Shown here: piece after piece, positions 9,807-21,800 of the stretch
How positions within the stretch are numbered: the first letter of the stretch is position 1
Layout of the letters: each line of letters opens with the position of its first letter
NCBI RefSeq assembly: GCF_014191545.1
Contig: NZ_AP023361.1
Span: 124,001 to 188,000, forward strand
DNA from: Terrihabitans soli
Lineage (GTDB): Bacteria > Pseudomonadota > Alphaproteobacteria > Rhizobiales > Methylopilaceae
Direction of reading: 5' to 3'
Length of the DNA stretch: 64,000 bases
Translations under genes and position numbers: made by a program
Notes under the pieces: model-generated
The model's input: the letters and a program-made list of their open reading frames with translations, nothing else
Told to the model about the DNA's origin: nothing
Database searches by the model: none

Positions 9807-10402
9807 TCGCTCTGCCGCCGCATGCGCCCGGCATGCGCATCGGTCTTTACGGCGGGTCGTTCAACCCGCCGCACGCGGCGCATCTCATGGTCTCGAAAAC
9901 CGCTTTGCGCCGTCTCGGGCTCGACCGGGTCTGGTGGCTGGTCACGCCGGGAAATCCCTTAAAGCCGCGCGCCGATCTGAAACCGCTCGGGGAGCGCCTC
10001 GAGCTGTCGGGCAAGCTCATCGACGACACCCGCATTTCGGCGACCGGACTTGAGGCCGAACTCGGCACGCATTTTACCGTCGATACGGTGGGCGCGCTGC
10101 AGCGGCTTTGCCCGGATGTGCGGTTTGTGTGGCTGATGGGGGCGGACAATCTCGCCCAGTTCGGCCGCTGGCGGGACTGGCGGACGCTGGCCGCGCGGGT
10201 GCCTTTCGCGGTGATCGACCGGCCGGGCTTCACCCACCGTGCCCTAAGGGGGAAGGCGGCTCTGGCCCTCTCCAAGCACCGGATCGATGAGAGCGATGCC
10301 GGCCTTCTGGCCGATCTTGTCCCTCCGGCCTGGACTTTCCTGCACGGCCCGCGCTCTAGCCTGTCCTCGACGGCCATCCGCGCAAAAACGTCACGCAAGT
10401 GA
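9803..10402 (+). CDS. nadD: Nicotinate-nucleotide adenylyltransferase
   Basis: 199 residues, forms deamido-NAD from nicotinate mononucleotide and ATP. The nucleotidyl-transferase motif [15 protein letters not shown] is at about 13-27, [10 protein letters not shown] follows, and the C-terminal SSTAIRAK is the second signature motif (SSTxIR). Start GTG at 9803 overlaps the proA stop; an in-frame ATG at 9833 is a possible later start but would leave little before the fold. Followed by rsfS, the conserved nadD-rsfS pair. Confidence 0.96.
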   Translation: MIALPPHAPGMRIGLYGGSFNPPHAAHLMVSKTALRRLGLDRVWWLVTPGNPLKPRADLKPLGERLELSGKLIDDTRISATGLEAELGTHFTVDTVGALQRLCPDVRFVWLMGADNLAQFGRWRDWRTLAARVPFAVIDRPGFTHRALRGKAALALSKHRIDESDAGLLADLVPPAWTFLHGPRSSLSSTAIRAKTSRK

Positions 10403-10484
10403 GGTAGAACTTCACTTGAACGAACCTTTACCGAATCCCTATATTGATTCGTGTGGCCGCATATGGGTGCGTCCCACAGCGTGA

Positions 10485-10913
10485 GTGAGGGCGAAAACAC
10501 TGCAGATGTCTTTGTCTCAGGGGGCGGGCAAGAACACGCTCCCGAAAGGTGCCCCGGCCGCCGTCCCGGCCGCCGCGGACCTGAATTCGCTGATCCAAGG
10601 CCTCCTCGACGATGCGAAAGCCGAGAAGACCACCGTGATCGACCTGACGGGAAAATCCTCCATAGCCGACGTGATGATCGTGACCGAAGGGCGGGCCAAC
10701 CGCCATGTCGCCGCGATCGCCGACCGCGTCGTCCGGGGCCTCAAAGAACAGGGGCATAAGGGTCTTCGCGTCGAAGGGCTGAACACCGCCGATTGGGTTC
10801 TGATCGATGCCGGCGATGTCATCCTTCACATCTTCCGTCCGGAAGTCCGCTCCTTCTACAATCTGGAAAAGATGTGGTCGGCGGATCGTCCGGTGGAGCG
10901 GATGGCGGTCTGA
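10485..10913 (+). CDS. rsfS: Ribosome silencing factor RsfS
   Basis: Up to 142 residues, binds L14 of the 50S subunit and blocks subunit joining in starvation. Conserved segments are VIDLTGKSSIADVMIVTEG, then NTADWVLIDAGDVILHIF and RSFYNLEKMW. The N-terminal 30 residues are Ala/Pro-rich and not conserved. The start is uncertain: GTG at 10485 gives the longest form, while ATG at 10506 (MSLSQGAGKN) is also plausible, with a GAGGGC element about 14 bases upstream. Placed between nadD and rlmH as in most proteobacteria. Confidence 0.95.
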   Translation: MRAKTLQMSLSQGAGKNTLPKGAPAAVPAAADLNSLIQGLLDDAKAEKTTVIDLTGKSSIADVMIVTEGRANRHVAAIADRVVRGLKEQGHKGLRVEGLNTADWVLIDAGDVILHIFRPEVRSFYNLEKMWSADRPVERMAV

Positions 10914-10931
10914 CGCGTCTATAGTGCGGCA

Positions 10932-11414
10932 ATGAAACTCCTTATTGCCGCCGTAGGTAAACTGAAGCACGGGCCCGAGGGTGACCTCGTTGCCCGCTAT
11001 GCGGACCGCACTGTCCAGATCGGTCGCGCTCTGGCGCTAGCGCCCTTCGACATTCACGAAATCTCCGAAAGTAAAGCCAAGCGCGCCGAGGACCGAAAGC
11101 GCGAAGAGGCGGCAGGGCTGACCGAACTTCTCGTTCCCGGCGTGCTCATCGCGCTCGACGAGACCGGAAAAACCCTCACCAGCACGGAATTCTCACAACA
11201 GCTCGCCCGCTGGCGCGATGACGGCACGCAGACGGCGCAATTCGTCATAGGCGGCCCCGACGGCCTCGATCCCGCTCTGCGCGAGCGCGCCGTATTGACG
11301 ATGAGCTTCGGGCGCATGACCTTGCCCCACCAATTGGTCCGTGCGCTGCTCGCCGAACAGATCTATAGGGCGGCGACGATTCTTGCGGGACATCCCTATC
11401 ACCGCGAAGGTTAG
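10932..11414 (+). CDS. rlmH: 23S rRNA pseudouridine-1915 N3-methyltransferase
   Basis: 160 residues, a SPOUT-class methyltransferase acting on helix 69 of assembled ribosomes. MKLLIAAVGKLK is the family start. FVIGGPDGLDP and the C-terminal HQLVRALLAEQIYRAATI, HPYHREG are the knotted SAM-binding region and the conserved tail. Spaced 18 bases from rsfS. It ends 22 bases before the envC-like gene, consistent with one transcript. Confidence 0.97.
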   Translation: MKLLIAAVGKLKHGPEGDLVARYADRTVQIGRALALAPFDIHEISESKAKRAEDRKREEAAGLTELLVPGVLIALDETGKTLTSTEFSQQLARWRDDGTQTAQFVIGGPDGLDPALRERAVLTMSFGRMTLPHQLVRALLAEQIYRAATILAGHPYHREG

Positions 11415-11436
11415 GGCGGGGATAGCGATTCGCATC

Positions 11437-12759
11437 ATGCGGCCACGGACGACACGACAGCTTATTGCCGGCGCCATCGGCGCGGGGCTGTTTGCCGTGG
11501 CGTTTTTCGCCGCGGCGCAGGAAACAGCGCCGGAAGCTGTTCCCGAGGAGCTGAATATCCGCCGCGAAAATCTCGGCAAGAGCGCCGAAGATCTCGGCCG
11601 CACCAAGGAAATGCAGCAGAAGCTGCGCGCCGAAATCCAGCAGCTTGCCGAAGAGCGCTCGCGCCTGTCGGCCGAACTCGTCGCGACCGCGGCGCGCGCC
11701 CGCGACACCGAGGCGAAGATGAGCGCGAGCGAGGCCAAGCTCGCCGATCTCGCCGACACCGAGAACGATATCCGCAAGAAGTTCGAAAGCCGGCGCGCCG
11801 TCGTCGCCGAGCTTCTCGCCGCTCTGCAGCGTATGGGCCGCAATCCGCCGCCGACGCTCCTCGTCCAGCCCGAAGACGCGCTCGCCTCGATTCGCTCGGC
11901 GATCGTCCTCGGTGCAGTGCTGCCGGAGATCCGTGAACAGGCGGAAGAGCTCGCCGCCGATCTCGAAGAACTGGGGCGCATCCGCCGTGAAGCGGTCCGC
12001 CATCGCAATCTCCTCGCCGCCGACAAAGCCGACCTCCTGGCGGCGCAGCAGCGCCTCGGCCTTCTGGTCGAGGTCCGGCAGACCAAGCTCAAGGAGCGGG
12101 AGCAGACCTTGGCGGGCGAAACCCGCAAGGCGGCCGAACTCGGACGCCAGGTGCAATCTCTCGAAGATTTGATTGCCCGTATGGAGAAGGATGTCGATGC
12201 CGCCAGGAAGGCCGCCGAGGCGGCTGCCGCGGCGCCCGAGCCGCCTCCGCCGCCCACCGGAGGCCCCCGCCAGGACCTCGCCGCCCTCTCGGACCCCGGG
12301 CGGATGGCCCCGGCGGTTGCCTTCGGTTCGGCCAAGGGCCTCTTGCCATTGCCTGTTTCGGGAACTCGTCTCAGGAGCTTTGGCGAGACCGACGATCTGG
12401 GCTCATCCCAGAAAGGGCTCACAATTTCGACGCGATCTCAGGCTCAAGTCACCGCGCCTTGTGACGGCTGGGTGGTGTATGCTGGGCCGTTCCGCTCCTA
12501 TGGACAACTCTTGATCCTGAACGCCGGCGGCGGATACCATGTGTTGCTCGCCGGTATGGAAAAGATCAGCGTATCGCTAGGGCAGTTTGTGTTGACGGGT
12601 GAACCGGTTGCCGAGATGGGCGCCGCATCCGGCCAAATTGTCTCAGTGGTCGGGGGCGCCGCAAGACAGCCGGTGCTCTATGTCGAGTTCCGCAAAGATG
12701 GTCAGTCGATCGATCCCGGGCCTTGGTGGGCCCTCAATTCGGAAAAGGTTCGTGGATAA
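11437..12759 (+). CDS. EnvC-like murein hydrolase activator
   Basis: 440 residues. A signal-type hydrophobic segment (about 10-28, GAIGAGLFAVAFFAAAQ) precedes about 220 residues of heptad-rich coiled coil, a Pro-rich linker and a C-terminal LytM/M23-like domain (about 325-430). The domain lacks the zinc ligands of active M23 peptidases: the first His/Asp site reads SSQKGLTIST, and the HxH site is replaced around GGYHVLLAGM. As in E. coli EnvC, that suggests an amidase activator rather than an enzyme. Start ATG 11437; the stop overlaps the ctpA start (TAATG). It acts in the periplasm at division. Confidence 0.88.
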   Translation: MRPRTTRQLIAGAIGAGLFAVAFFAAAQETAPEAVPEELNIRRENLGKSAEDLGRTKEMQQKLRAEIQQLAEERSRLSAELVATAARARDTEAKMSASEAKLADLADTENDIRKKFESRRAVVAELLAALQRMGRNPPPTLLVQPEDALASIRSAIVLGAVLPEIREQAEELAADLEELGRIRREAVRHRNLLAADKADLLAAQQRLGLLVEVRQTKLKEREQTLAGETRKAAELGRQVQSLEDLIARMEKDVDAARKAAEAAAAAPEPPPPPTGGPRQDLAALSDPGRMAPAVAFGSAKGLLPLPVSGTRLRSFGETDDLGSSQKGLTISTRSQAQVTAPCDGWVVYAGPFRSYGQLLILNAGGGYHVLLAGMEKISVSLGQFVLTGEPVAEMGAASGQIVSVVGGAARQPVLYVEFRKDGQSIDPGPWWALNSEKVRG

Positions 12760-14222
12760 TGCGTAAGACGACACTTGTTCTTGCAGGCGCCCTTCTCGGC
12801 GCGACCGCCATGAGTCTTGCCCGCGATCCGGACATTATCTCCAAGGCCTGGGCGGCCAATGCGGAGACCTACAAGAATCTCAATCTCTTCGGCGATGTGT
12901 TCGAGCGCGTCCGCGCCGACTATGTCGAAAAGCCCGACGACAAGCAGCTCGTCGAAAATGCCATCCAGGGCATGCTCAACGGGCTCGACCCGCATTCGAG
13001 CTATATGGACGACAAGCGCTATCGCGACCGCCAGGTGGATATCCGCGGCGAGTTCGGCGGCCTCGGCATCGAGGTCACGATGGAGAACAACCTGGTCAAG
13101 GTCATGTCGCCGATCGACGACACGCCGGCCTCCAAAGCCGGCATCCAGGCCAACGACATCATCACTCATATCGACGGCGAAGCGGTCGAAGGCCTGACCC
13201 TGCCGCAGGCGGTCGAGAAGATGCGCGGCGCGGTCAACACACCGATCCTGCTCAAGATCCTGCGCAAGGATTCGGAGCCGCTCGAGATCAAGCTCGTGCG
13301 CGACATCATCCGCATCCGCGTCGTCAAGAACCGTGACGAAGGCGATCTCGGCTATGTCCGTATCGCCCAGTTCACCGAGCAGACCGAAGACGAGCTGCTC
13401 AAGGCGATCGACACCATCAACAAGAAGATTCCGAAGGATAAGCTCAAGGGCTATGTCCTTGATCTGCGCAACAATCCGGGCGGCCTGCTCGACCAGTCGA
13501 TCCGCGTCGTCGATGCGTTCCTGAATCGCGGCGAGGTCGTGTCGACCCGCGGCCGCAAGCCGGAAAACATCGACCGCTATTCGGCCCGTCCGGGCGATGT
13601 GATCGACGGCAAGCCGCTGATCGTGCTCGTCAACGGCGGTTCGGCCTCGGCCTCTGAAATCGTCGCTGGCGCTCTGCAGGACCACAAGCGCGCGACGATT
13701 GTCGGTACGCGTTCCTTCGGCAAGGGCTCGGTCCAGACCATCCTGCCGCTCGGCCCGAACGGCGTGAACGGCGCTCTGTCGCTGACGACGGCGCGTTACT
13801 ACACGCCGTGCGGCCGCTCCATCCAGGCGACGGGCATCGAGCCCGACATCCTGATCGAGCCGAAGATTCCGGACGAGCTGAAGGGCAAGGACCGGATGCA
13901 GGGCGAAGCGGGTCTGCGCGGCCACCTGCGCGGCACGAACGAGGACGCTAAGGATGCGCGTCCGGCGGCTCCCGTCTCTCAGGAAGAGATCAAGAGCGAA
14001 GAGAAGAAGACCGACGCCGACGGCAAGAAGGAAGAGGGCGGTTCCTCCGCCTATGTGCCGCCGGATCCGAAGGACGACGTGCAGCTGCAGCTCGCTTACG
14101 AGCTGATCCGCGGCGCCAAGACCGACGGCAAGTTCCCGCCGAAGCCCGGCGAGCTGTCGTCCGAGTGCTCGCAGGTCGCCAAGGCCTCCGGCACTCCGGC
14201 CAAGAAGAGCCAGGCGAACTAA
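12759..14222 (+). CDS. ctpA: C-terminal processing serine peptidase (S41, CtpA family)
   Basis: 487 residues. Signal-like N-terminus (TTLVLAGALLGATAMSLA), a PDZ domain at about 95-180 (GEFGGLGIEVTMENNL), then the S41 catalytic domain. The dyad is Ser297 in NGGSASASEIVAGALQD and Lys322 in RSFGKGSVQT, 25 residues apart as in E. coli Prc. The last 90 residues are Lys/Glu-rich. ATG at 12759 overlaps the preceding stop by one base. It trims C-termini of periplasmic proteins, and its coupling to the EnvC-like gene suggests roles in cell-wall hydrolase control. Confidence 0.95.
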   Translation: MRKTTLVLAGALLGATAMSLARDPDIISKAWAANAETYKNLNLFGDVFERVRADYVEKPDDKQLVENAIQGMLNGLDPHSSYMDDKRYRDRQVDIRGEFGGLGIEVTMENNLVKVMSPIDDTPASKAGIQANDIITHIDGEAVEGLTLPQAVEKMRGAVNTPILLKILRKDSEPLEIKLVRDIIRIRVVKNRDEGDLGYVRIAQFTEQTEDELLKAIDTINKKIPKDKLKGYVLDLRNNPGGLLDQSIRVVDAFLNRGEVVSTRGRKPENIDRYSARPGDVIDGKPLIVLVNGGSASASEIVAGALQDHKRATIVGTRSFGKGSVQTILPLGPNGVNGALSLTTARYYTPCGRSIQATGIEPDILIEPKIPDELKGKDRMQGEAGLRGHLRGTNEDAKDARPAAPVSQEEIKSEEKKTDADGKKEEGGSSAYVPPDPKDDVQLQLAYELIRGAKTDGKFPPKPGELSSECSQVAKASGTPAKKSQAN

Positions 14223-14247
14223 GCGCCGATAGGCTCAGCCACTACCG

Positions 14248-14288
14248 AGAATCACAGGCGGCGGATAACATCCGCCGCTTCTGATTCT
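14248..14288 (+). terminator. Long hairpin after ctpA
   Basis: An outer stem AGAATCA (14248-14254) with TGATTCT (14282-14288) and an inner 9-bp stem GCGGCGGAT (14258-14266) with ATCCGCCGC (14270-14278) form one extended hairpin after the ctpA stop. Only short T tracts follow, so termination may be partial and the next gene may still be read through. Confidence 0.6.
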
Positions 14289-14302
14289 TGAGGTTCGCGC
14301 GA

Positions 14303-15475
14303 GTGGCGGCGGACGACCTGGACACACCTCTCGGCATGAACGAACGGAAGAAGCGCCGTTTGCCGAATGTTGCGCCGGTCGTCGCCGGCATTGTCGCTAC
14401 GATTTTCGGCATCGGCATCGCCTGGGTCATGCTGATCGACAATCCGCTCGGCGGCGAACCTGTGGCCGTCGTCGCCATCGATCGCACCAAGCCGCAGGCG
14501 GGCCAGTCCAAACAGACCGCAGCTCCCTCACAGCAGAATCAGGCTCAGGGCGCGCCGCCGCAATCGGCCAAGGATCAATCGGGTCAGCCCTCTGCCGAGA
14601 CGGCGAGCAAATCCGGCCCGCTCATCATCAAGGTGCCGCAGAACGGCGCGCCGTCAGGCCCCTCCGTGATGGGCCAGGGCGATACGGTGGTCTCCGAAGC
14701 GTCGAAATACGGCATGGTGCCGAAGATCGGTGCCGACGGCCGCAAGCCCTCCGACATCTTCTCGAAAACCTCCGTCGCCGAAGCAGAAGACAAAAGGCCG
14801 AAGATCGCCATTCTGATGGGCGGGCTCGGCGTCGGCCGCGAGGCGACGAACGAGGTGTTCGAGAAACTGCCGCGCACGATCACGCTCGGCTTCCCGCCCT
14901 ATAGCGACAATCTCGAACAATGGGTCGCCCGGGCGCGTGAGGAGGGGCATGAGATCATGCTCCAGGTGCCGATGGAGCCGTTCGATTATCCGAACAACGA
15001 TCCCGGCCCGCAGACGCTGCTGACCTCGCTGCCCGCCGCCGCCAATATCGATCGTCTGCTCTGGGTGATGAGCCGCACCGGCGGCTATTTCGGTGTCACC
15101 TCCTATATGGGCGCGAAGTTCACCGCGTCCGAGGAGGCGCTTGCGCCGGTTCTCACCGAGATCGGCCGCCGCGGCCTCGTCTTCGTCGACAATGCCTCTT
15201 CGCCGCGAAGCCTCGTCTCGAAGGTCGGTCCCGAGACCGGCACGATTACCGCCCGCGCCGAGCTTGTCATCGATGCGACACCGAATGCCGACGATATTGA
15301 TGCGGCTCTCGTGCGGCTCGAGGAAAAGGCGAAGAGGGAAGGCGCTGTGATCGGATTTGCCAGCCCTCTGCCCATCACCATTGCCCGCCTCGAGGCCTGG
15401 GCCGGCCAGCTCACCTCCAAGGGCATTGCCCTCGTGCCGGTCAGCGCGGTGGTAAAGCGTTTCAATCCTTCCTAA
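14303..15475 (+). CDS. Divergent polysaccharide deacetylase family protein (YibQ-like)
   Basis: 390 residues. One membrane helix at about 20-45 ([22 protein letters not shown]) is followed by a Gln/Pro/Ala-rich linker and a domain from about 155 with [19 protein letters not shown], then [21 protein letters not shown] and [13 protein letters not shown]. This is the divergent polysaccharide deacetylase family found beside envC and ctpA in proteobacteria. GTG at 14303 is chosen as the rhizobial family start ([10 protein letters not shown]); an in-frame TTG lies at 14288. Periplasmic, probably cell-wall related; activity is untested in this family. Confidence 0.9.
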   Translation: MAADDLDTPLGMNERKKRRLPNVAPVVAGIVATIFGIGIAWVMLIDNPLGGEPVAVVAIDRTKPQAGQSKQTAAPSQQNQAQGAPPQSAKDQSGQPSAETASKSGPLIIKVPQNGAPSGPSVMGQGDTVVSEASKYGMVPKIGADGRKPSDIFSKTSVAEAEDKRPKIAILMGGLGVGREATNEVFEKLPRTITLGFPPYSDNLEQWVARAREEGHEIMLQVPMEPFDYPNNDPGPQTLLTSLPAAANIDRLLWVMSRTGGYFGVTSYMGAKFTASEEALAPVLTEIGRRGLVFVDNASSPRSLVSKVGPETGTITARAELVIDATPNADDIDAALVRLEEKAKREGAVIGFASPLPITIARLEAWAGQLTSKGIALVPVSAVVKRFNPS

Positions 15476-15485
15476 ATTCACTTCC

Positions 15486-15980
15486 ATGCCGAAACTGCCC
15501 TACCGCCCCTGCGTGGGCGTGATGCTCGTCAACCGGGACGGACTTGCCTTTGTCGGCAAGCGCGCGCCCGGCGGCAATGAGCCCACCGAAAATGTCTGGC
15601 AGATGCCGCAGGGCGGCATCGACGAGGGCGAAGATCCTTATGAGGCGGCGCTGCGCGAACTCTATGAAGAGACGAACGCAAGCTCGGTCGAGCTGATCGG
15701 CTCCACGAAAGGCTGGGTCACCTACGATCTTCCGCCCGAACTCGTCGGCGTCGCCTGGAAGGGGAAGTATTGCGGCCAGAAGCAGAAATGGTTCGCGCTG
15801 CGCTTCACCGGCAAGGACAAAGAGATCGATGTGAAGAAGCCGGGCGGCGGCAAGCACCGGCCGGAATTCGAAGACTGGCGCTGGGAGAAGATCGAAAAAC
15901 TCCCCGGCCTGATCGTGCCGTTCAAGCGCGCCGCTTATGAAGAAGTCGTCGCCGAGCTTCTGCCGCTGGTGAAGGCGTGA
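15486..15980 (+). CDS. rppH: RNA pyrophosphohydrolase, first copy
   Basis: 164 residues, converts 5'-triphosphate mRNA ends to monophosphate and triggers decay. Starts [18 protein letters not shown] and has [13 protein letters not shown], the RppH signature. The Nudix box reads REL-YEE-TN, with Asn where the canonical box has Gly, while the metal-binding Glu residues are intact. It ends in a GTGA overlap with a second copy. Start ATG 15486 lies 10 bases after the previous stop. Confidence 0.93.
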   Translation: MPKLPYRPCVGVMLVNRDGLAFVGKRAPGGNEPTENVWQMPQGGIDEGEDPYEAALRELYEETNASSVELIGSTKGWVTYDLPPELVGVAWKGKYCGQKQKWFALRFTGKDKEIDVKKPGGGKHRPEFEDWRWEKIEKLPGLIVPFKRAAYEEVVAELLPLVKA

Positions 15981-16483
15981 GCGACAAACCCTATCGTCCC
16001 AATGTCGGCGTCGTGCTGTTCAACCGCGAGGGCCTTGTTCTTGCCGGCCACCGTTTCGCGTCGTCCGGTCCGGAAACCATCGATCCCGCCACCGCCTGGC
16101 AGATGCCGCAGGGCGGCATCGACGAGGGCGAGGACGTGGTGGAAGCCGCGCGCCGCGAACTCTGGGAAGAGACGGGCGTGAAATCGGTGTCGTTTCTCGC
16201 AAAGACCGACGAATGGTGGTTCTACGATTTCCCGCCTTACTCAGGCCCGCAGACGCACAAGCTCGCGCCCTTCCGCGGCCAGCGGCAGAAATGGGTCGCC
16301 TTCCGGATGGAAGGCGGGCTCGATGAGATCCAGATGGATGTCGAAGGCTGTGTGGAAGATCCGGAATTCGACGCCTGGGGCTTCTTCCCGCTCAGCGTCC
16401 TGCCGCGCCTCGTCGTGCCGTTCCGCCGCCCGGTCTATGAGAAAGTCGCGGAAGCGTTTGCGGGGTTTGCTGCGCCGGTCTGA
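15977..16483 (+). CDS. RppH-like Nudix hydrolase, second copy
   Basis: 168 residues, a paralogue of the preceding gene with the same opening ([20 protein letters not shown]) and [13 protein letters not shown]. Its Nudix box is fully canonical (RELWEETGV). It starts with GTG at 15977 overlapping the rppH stop, so the two proteins should be made together. Likely RNA 5' pyrophosphohydrolase or a dinucleoside polyphosphate hydrolase; sequence alone does not separate them. It ends one base from the convergent tenA stop. Confidence 0.88.
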   Translation: MSDKPYRPNVGVVLFNREGLVLAGHRFASSGPETIDPATAWQMPQGGIDEGEDVVEAARRELWEETGVKSVSFLAKTDEWWFYDFPPYSGPQTHKLAPFRGQRQKWVAFRMEGGLDEIQMDVEGCVEDPEFDAWGFFPLSVLPRLVVPFRRPVYEKVAEAFAGFAAPV

Positions 16484-16484
16484 C

Positions 16485-17147
16485 TCACACCGGCCAATCA
16501 CCCAGATTCCAGGCCGAGTCCCAGAACATCCATTCGAGCTGCGTGGCGCGCGTAAAGGCGTGGTGCATCGCCTTCAGCGTTTCAGGCGAGGCCTTTGCCG
16601 CGACGCGGTCAGTCGTTGCGATCACGGCGGCGACGGCATCGTGGAATTCCTGGCCGGCATAAGTGTCGATCCAGGCCTGGTAATTGTTCGGGGAAGCGGC
16701 TTCCGCATGGATGGCGCGGCCGACTTCGGCATAGATCCAGAAACAGGGCAGCAGCGCCGCCAGCACCACCGGATAGGGCTCGGCCCAGGCGGTCGCGATC
16801 AGGAAATTCGAATAGTGATGGCAGACGGGCGAGAGCGGCGTGCTCTCGAAATCCGCAGGCGTCACCTTGAAGCGCTGGAAGTAATCGGCGTGCAGTGCCC
16901 GCTCGACGATGATCGCGACCTTGGCGCCTTCCGAAAACTGCACGATGCCGTCCGGATCGTCGGCCTTGGCGGCGGCAACCGCCAGCGCGCGGCCGAAAGC
17001 GATCAGGTAATGCGCGTCCTGAATGATGTAGTGCTTGAAGCGGTCCTCGGACAGCGAGCCCTCTTTCAGCGCCACGTTGAAGGGCATGGCGCGGATGGTG
17101 TCGTAGAGCGCCTTGTTGGCGGTCCAGGCATCGGTGCTGAAGGACAT
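16485..17147 (-). CDS. tenA: Thiaminase II/aminopyrimidine aminohydrolase
   Basis: 220 residues, all-helical TenA fold, salvaging thiamin breakdown products by hydrolysing aminopyrimidines. Catalytic residues match B. subtilis TenA at the same numbers: Asp44 (IIQDAHYL), Cys135 (ALLPCFWIYAEVG) and Glu205 (QLEWMFWD). Start ATG at 17147. It lies just downstream of the atp operon terminator, so it probably has its own transcript, and I see no TPP riboswitch in the 54 bases upstream. The stop is separated from the convergent Nudix gene by one base. Confidence 0.95.
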   Translation of the reverse strand: MSFSTDAWTANKALYDTIRAMPFNVALKEGSLSEDRFKHYIIQDAHYLIAFGRALAVAAAKADDPDGIVQFSEGAKVAIIVERALHADYFQRFKVTPADFESTPLSPVCHHYSNFLIATAWAEPYPVVLAALLPCFWIYAEVGRAIHAEAASPNNYQAWIDTYAGQEFHDAVAAVIATTDRVAAKASPETLKAMHHAFTRATQLEWMFWDSAWNLGDWPV

Positions 17148-17172
17148 TCAGACGCCTCCGGGTGCGGATATG

Positions 17173-17196
17173 AAAAAGCCCGGCTGGCCGGGCTTT
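17173..17196 (-). terminator. Terminator of the atp operon
   Basis: On the minus strand AAAGCCCGG and CCGGGCTTT form a 9-bp perfect stem with a 4-base loop, followed by a run of T (complement of 17173-17177). It stands between atpC and tenA. Confidence 0.9.
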
Positions 17197-17201
17197 GAAG
17201 A

Positions 17202-17612
17202 TCAGTGAGCTGCGGCGGTCGCTTGCGCGCGCAGATCCTTCAGCCAGTCGAGGCGCTCCTGCGCCCGGCGCTTGGCTTCGTCGGAATGGGCGTGGCCGAG
17301 AGCGGCCTCCGCAATTTCGATTTCCTTGGCATAGACCGCGCCGTCGAGTTCGGCCGCCGGGACGGCGAAATCGGCGAGGATCGTCAGGCCGTCCGGGTTC
17401 ACTTCGGCAAAGCCGCCGCGGACATAGAAGACCTGCTCGCCGCCGCCCGCCGCCTTGATGCGGACGAAGCCCGGCTTCAGCACGGTGATGAAGGGCGCGT
17501 GCTGCGCCAGCACCGTGAATTCGCCCTCGACGCCGGCAGCCGTCACGGCTTCGGCCTGCTCGGAGACGAGCAGCTTTTCGGGGGAGACGAGTTCGAAGGC
17601 GAAAGAAGCCAT
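17202..17612 (-). CDS. atpC: F1 ATP synthase subunit epsilon
   Basis: 136 residues. An N-terminal beta-sandwich (FELVSPEKLLVSEQAEAV, then GVEGEFTVLAQHAPFITVLKPG) is followed by a short helical tail ending in DEAKRRAQERLDWL. This subunit is part of the central stalk and regulates ATP hydrolysis. It is the last gene of the operon and is separated from atpD by an additional small gene. Start ATG 17612 is 12 bases after that gene's stop. Confidence 0.97.
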   Translation of the reverse strand: MASFAFELVSPEKLLVSEQAEAVTAAGVEGEFTVLAQHAPFITVLKPGFVRIKAAGGGEQVFYVRGGFAEVNPDGLTILADFAVPAAELDGAVYAKEIEIAEAALGHAHSDEAKRRAQERLDWLKDLRAQATAAAH

Positions 17613-17624
17613 GACCTTGATTCC

Positions 17625-17867
17625 TTACGCGCGGCGTCCGACGACGACACCGGCGCCAAGGCCGATGAGTGCGCCGATCGCGGCGAAGATGCCGATATGC
17701 TGCCACTGGTCGGAGGTCAGCTCACCGCCGCCCTCCGCCCGGCCTTCGCCGGTGATCTGGATGTTCAGACCGGGGAGCTTGATCTCAGCCGATTGCGGCC
17801 GGGTCACATAGCCGACCAGGGCGCCGGCGATGAGGCCGATCACAAGAAGAAGCGCCTTGGTGTTCAC
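17625..17867 (-). CDS. Small two-helix membrane protein inside the atp operon
   Basis: 80 residues, not recognised. Two hydrophobic helices (about 5-22 LLLVIGLIAGALVGYV, about 59-76 FAAIGALIGLGAGVVVG with GxxxG spacing) flank a hydrophilic centre of about 30 residues with KLPGLNIQITGEG. Start is GTG at 17867. The gene sits 17 bases after atpD and 12 before atpC, so it is in the same transcript and appears to be a genuine operon member. It is not a known F0 or F1 subunit. A role in ATP synthase assembly or a membrane link is only an inference from location. Confidence 0.7.
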   Translation of the reverse strand: MNTKALLLVIGLIAGALVGYVTRPQSAEIKLPGLNIQITGEGRAEGGGELTSDQWQHIGIFAAIGALIGLGAGVVVGRRA

Positions 17868-17884
17868 CGGTCAGAACCTTTCGA

Positions 17885-19369
<1,485 letters not shown>

Positions 19370-19377
19370 CTATCCGG

Positions 19378-20250
19378 TCAGAGCGCTTCGGCGCCCGAGA
19401 TGATTTCAATGAGTTCTTTGGTGATCTGCGCCTGACGCGAGCGGTTATAGTTCATCGTCAGCTTCTTGATCATGTCGCCCGCATTGCGGGTCGCATTGTC
19501 CATCGCGCTCATGCGCGCGCCCTGTTCGGACGCGGCGTTCTCAAGCAGAGCGCGGAAAATCTGGATCGCGACGTTCTTCGGCAGAAGCTCGGCGAGAATT
19601 TCCGCCTCGTCCGGCTCGAATTCGTACGGCACGGCCGGAGCCGCGGTGCCTTCCGGCAATTGGGCCGGAATGATCTGCTGCGCCGTCGGGATCTGCGCGA
19701 TCACCGATTTGAAGCGCGAGAAGAACAAAGTGACGACGTCGAACTCGCCGGCCTCGAAACGGTCGATGACCGCCTGGGCGATGCTCTGCGCGTTCACAAA
19801 GCCGACCTGCTTCACTTCGCGCAGATCGACGGTCGGGTTCAGGCGGCTCGCGAACGTACGGCGGAGAATATCCGCGCCCTTGCGGCCAACCGGCAGGATC
19901 GTGACGTCCTTGCCTTCGGCGAGCAGACGCTCGGCATGCTGGCGGGCAAGACGCGAGATCGAGGAGTTGAACGCACCGGCAAGACCGCGCTCGGCGGTCG
20001 CGACCAGAAGAAGGTGCTTCTTGTCGGCGCCCGTGCCGCGGAGCAGCAACGGCGCTTCCGGTGAGTCCTTCATGCCGGCGGCAAGATTGGCCAGCACGCG
20101 GTCCATGCGCTCGGCATAGGGACGCGCCGCTTCGGCCGCCGTCTGCGCGCGACGCAGCTTCGCCGCGGCGACCATCTGCATCGCCTTGGTGATCTTCTGC
20201 GTCGCCTTCACCGAGGCGATGCGGTTGCGGAGGTCCTTAAGCGAAGCCAT
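19378..20250 (-). CDS. atpG: F1 ATP synthase subunit gamma
   Basis: 290 residues. Terminal helices form the rotor: [20 protein letters not shown] at the start and [17 protein letters not shown] at the end, both diagnostic of gamma. The central Rossmann-like part lies between. It transmits rotation between F0 and the catalytic hexamer. Positioned between atpA and atpD with about 20-26 base gaps. Confidence 0.98.
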   Translation of the reverse strand: MASLKDLRNRIASVKATQKITKAMQMVAAAKLRRAQTAAEAARPYAERMDRVLANLAAGMKDSPEAPLLLRGTGADKKHLLLVATAERGLAGAFNSSISRLARQHAERLLAEGKDVTILPVGRKGADILRRTFASRLNPTVDLREVKQVGFVNAQSIAQAVIDRFEAGEFDVVTLFFSRFKSVIAQIPTAQQIIPAQLPEGTAAPAVPYEFEPDEAEILAELLPKNVAIQIFRALLENAASEQGARMSAMDNATRNAGDMIKKLTMNYNRSRQAQITKELIEIISGAEAL

Positions 20251-20270
20251 TCGCTCGTTTCTTTCTTAGA

Positions 20271-21799
<1,529 letters not shown>

Positions 21800-21800
<1 letters not shown>

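Noticed and set aside
17148-17201. TPP riboswitch before tenA
   Set aside because: The 54-base gap is nearly filled by the atp terminator. No THI-box sequence is seen.
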